A stretch of 64,000 bases of DNA, taken from NCBI RefSeq assembly GCF_000283155.1, contig NW_004454177.1, positions 6,463,060 to 6,527,059 of the forward strand, given 5' to 3'. Each line of letters starts with the position of its first letter. Position 1 is the first letter of the stretch. Made by a program: the position numbers and the translations under genes. Of the stretch, positions 62,030 through 64,000 are shown piece by piece. The stretch comes from Ceratotherium simum simum. Its lineage: Eukaryota; Chordata; Mammalia; Perissodactyla; Rhinocerotidae. A model generated the notes under the pieces. The model did no database searches and was not told the DNA's origin. It worked only from the letters and a program-made list of their open reading frames with translations.

Positions 62030-64000
62030 AGACATTTCAAAATGATAAAATGGCCAATTAATCAAGAATACAATCATAAATGTATATATATATCTAACAA
62101 CACAGCTTCAAAATATAAGAAGTAAAAATTGACAGAATTAAAAAGAAAAGGAGAAAAATCTATAATCATAGAGATTTTAACATCACCCCTTCAGCAACTG
62201 ATATAACTAAATATTTTAAAATTAAAAAAATACAGAACAATGTTCCTTGATAAACATAGACACAAAAATCCTTAAAAAATATTAGCAAGTCAAATCCAGC
62301 AATATATAAAAACAATGATATAACTTGTCCAAGTTGGGTTTATTCCAAGAACGAAGAATTGGTTTAACATTTGAAAATAAATCAATGTAATTCACCATCT
62401 TAACAGAATAAAGGAGAAAAAACATTTGATAATTTTAATAGATGCAGAAAAACCATTTGACAAAACTAAGCTTCCATTCACGTAAAGAACTCTAAAAAAA
62501 TTAAAAATAGAAGAGAACTTCCTCAATTTGATAAAGGGCATCTACAAAAAAACTTAGAGCTATCATTAAACAATGGTAAAATACCAAACACTTTCCCCTA
62601 AGAGCAGGAAGAAGACAAAGATGTCCATTCTACCACTTCAATTCAACATTGTACTGGAGGTTCTAGCCAGTGCAATAATATTTACAAGAAATAAAAGGCT
62701 TAAGGAAGAAATAAAACCGTATATTCACAGATACCATGATTGTTTATGTAGAAAAACTTAAGGAATCGATAAAACAAATAATACACTAATATGCAAATTT
62801 AGCAAAGTAGCAGGTACAAGGTTAATATACAAAAATAAATAGTATTTTTACATACTAGCAGTAAACAATTGGAAAATTTAAAAAATTTTTAACTCTATTT
62901 ATAATAGTGTCAAAGAACATAAAATACTTAGGAATAAATTTCTCTAGAAATTTAAAGAAAGATGTGTAAGACCTGTATACTGAAAATTATAAAATGTTGC
63001 TAAGATAAATTAAAGACCTAAATAAACAGAAAGACATATCTTTATTACGGATTGGAGGACTCAGTATTATTAAGATGTCAGTTTCTCTCAAGCTGATCTA
63101 TAGATTCAAGGCAACTGTGTTCTTACCAGTTTTGTTTTTGTTTTTGCAGAAACTGGTAGGCAGCTTTTCAAATATATATGAAGATGCAAAGGACCTACAA
63201 TATCCAAAGCAATCTTGAAAATAAAAGTAGAAGACCATGCATTATCTGACTTCATGACCTACTATAAAGCTATAATAATCACAACAGGGTGATCCGGCAT
63301 AAAGAGAGATAAATACATCAATGCAATAGAATAGTACTCAGAAATAGACCCACTATTTATACAAATGACTCATACTGTCATTTGGTTTTTGGCAAAGGTG
63401 TCGAGCAACCCAATGGGGAAAGGAAAGCCTTTTCAACAAATGGTGCTGAAACAAGTGGATATCCACACGGGAAAAAACAAACCTCAACCCCTACTTCTAA
63501 CCATACACAAAAATTAATTTGAGCAGATCACAGACATAAATATAAAAGCTAAAATGAAAAACCTTCCATAAGAAAACAGAGGAGAACATCTTTGCTACTT
63601 CAGGGTAGGCAAAGGTTTCTTAGGACAGAGAATGCAATAACTACAAAAGGAAATTTGATAAATTAGACATCATTGAAATTAAAATTTCTGTTTATCAGAA
63701 GATGCAATTAAAAAATGAATAGCTAAGAGAGAGTGAGAAAAATTTCACACAACATATAACTGACAAAGAACTTTTATTTGGAATACGTAAAAAACTTCTA
63801 CTACATAATAATAGAAAGCCAAAACTCAATCCCCAAAAAAGGAGGGAGGCCAAAAATTTGACTGGACACTTCACAAAAAAAGATATATGAATGGCCAATA
63901 AGCACATGGAAAAAGTGATCAACATCATTAGTCATTAGGGAAACGCAAATTAAAACCACAATGAAATACCACTGCACAACCACTTGAATGGCAAGGATAC
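62030..64000 (+). mobile_element. Second L1 LINE fossil, running off the window
   Basis: Degraded ORF2 landmarks in order: 'aatagatgcagaaaaaccatt' (about 62438), 'tattaagatgtcagtttctc' (about 63070), 'gacttcatgacctactataa' (about 63248) and 'taaccatacacaaaaatta' (about 63500). More diverged than the 57080-60230 copy. Confidence 0.75.

Overview
This is a nuclear genomic window from a placental mammal, almost certainly a perissodactyl (horse, ass, rhinoceros or tapir). The evidence is about 23 copies of the tRNA-derived ERE SINE, most with clear target-site duplications, on top of general mammalian repeats (MIR, L2, L1, hAT, pogo/Tigger). I cannot separate equids from rhinos or tapirs by reading alone. 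It is low-density vertebrate DNA: nearly all long open frames are chance or repeat-derived, and the real coding sequence lies in short exons. No prokaryotic-type operon, CRISPR array or gene cluster is present.

Three genes can be read at exon level, in the order known from human 11q23.3. (1) CEP164, minus strand: only the first coding exon (3992-4073, 27 residues plus one base) and the promoter/5'UTR region near 8.6-9.1 kb lie in the window. (2) BACE1 (beta-secretase 1), plus strand: complete, nine coding exons from 14875 to 36320. They join in frame into exactly 501 codons plus stop, with both catalytic aspartates, four N-glycosylation sites, six disulfide cysteines and the C-terminal DISLL sorting signal. 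(3) RNF214, minus strand: the last nine coding exons (45148 down to 41042), giving the C-terminal 383 residues with coiled-coil, proline-rich region and terminal RING. CEP164 and BACE1 are divergent (about 5.4 kb between promoters); BACE1 and RNF214 converge tail to tail, and their 3'UTRs probably overlap.

Layout: 1-9.1 kb CEP164 5' region (introns full of old repeats, CpG-rich promoter); 9.1-14.2 kb intergenic, mostly an L1M remnant; 14.2-14.9 kb BACE1 GC-rich promoter and 5'UTR with four short upstream ORFs; 15.1-30.1 kb large BACE1 intron 1; 30.1-36.3 kb BACE1 exons 2-9; 36.3-about 40.4 kb BACE1 3'UTR, carrying an ERE insertion; 41.0-45.1 kb RNF214 exons; 45.1-64 kb an RNF214 intron made largely of nested transposons (a decayed hAT transposase gene split by an LTR and two SINEs, L1 ORF2 fossils, a Tigger fragment). 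Two runs of N occur (17672-17849 and 61047-61902).

The most rewarding details are the conserved cryptic splice sites and G-rich tract in BACE1 exons 3 and 4 that underlie the shorter isoforms, the upstream ORFs, matching ZNF143-type motifs in the two divergent promoters with a candidate RFX X-box at the ciliary gene CEP164, the modular architecture of the ERE copies, and the nested hAT fossil. I found no convincing new biological system; the window is a well-known locus in a perissodactyl setting.
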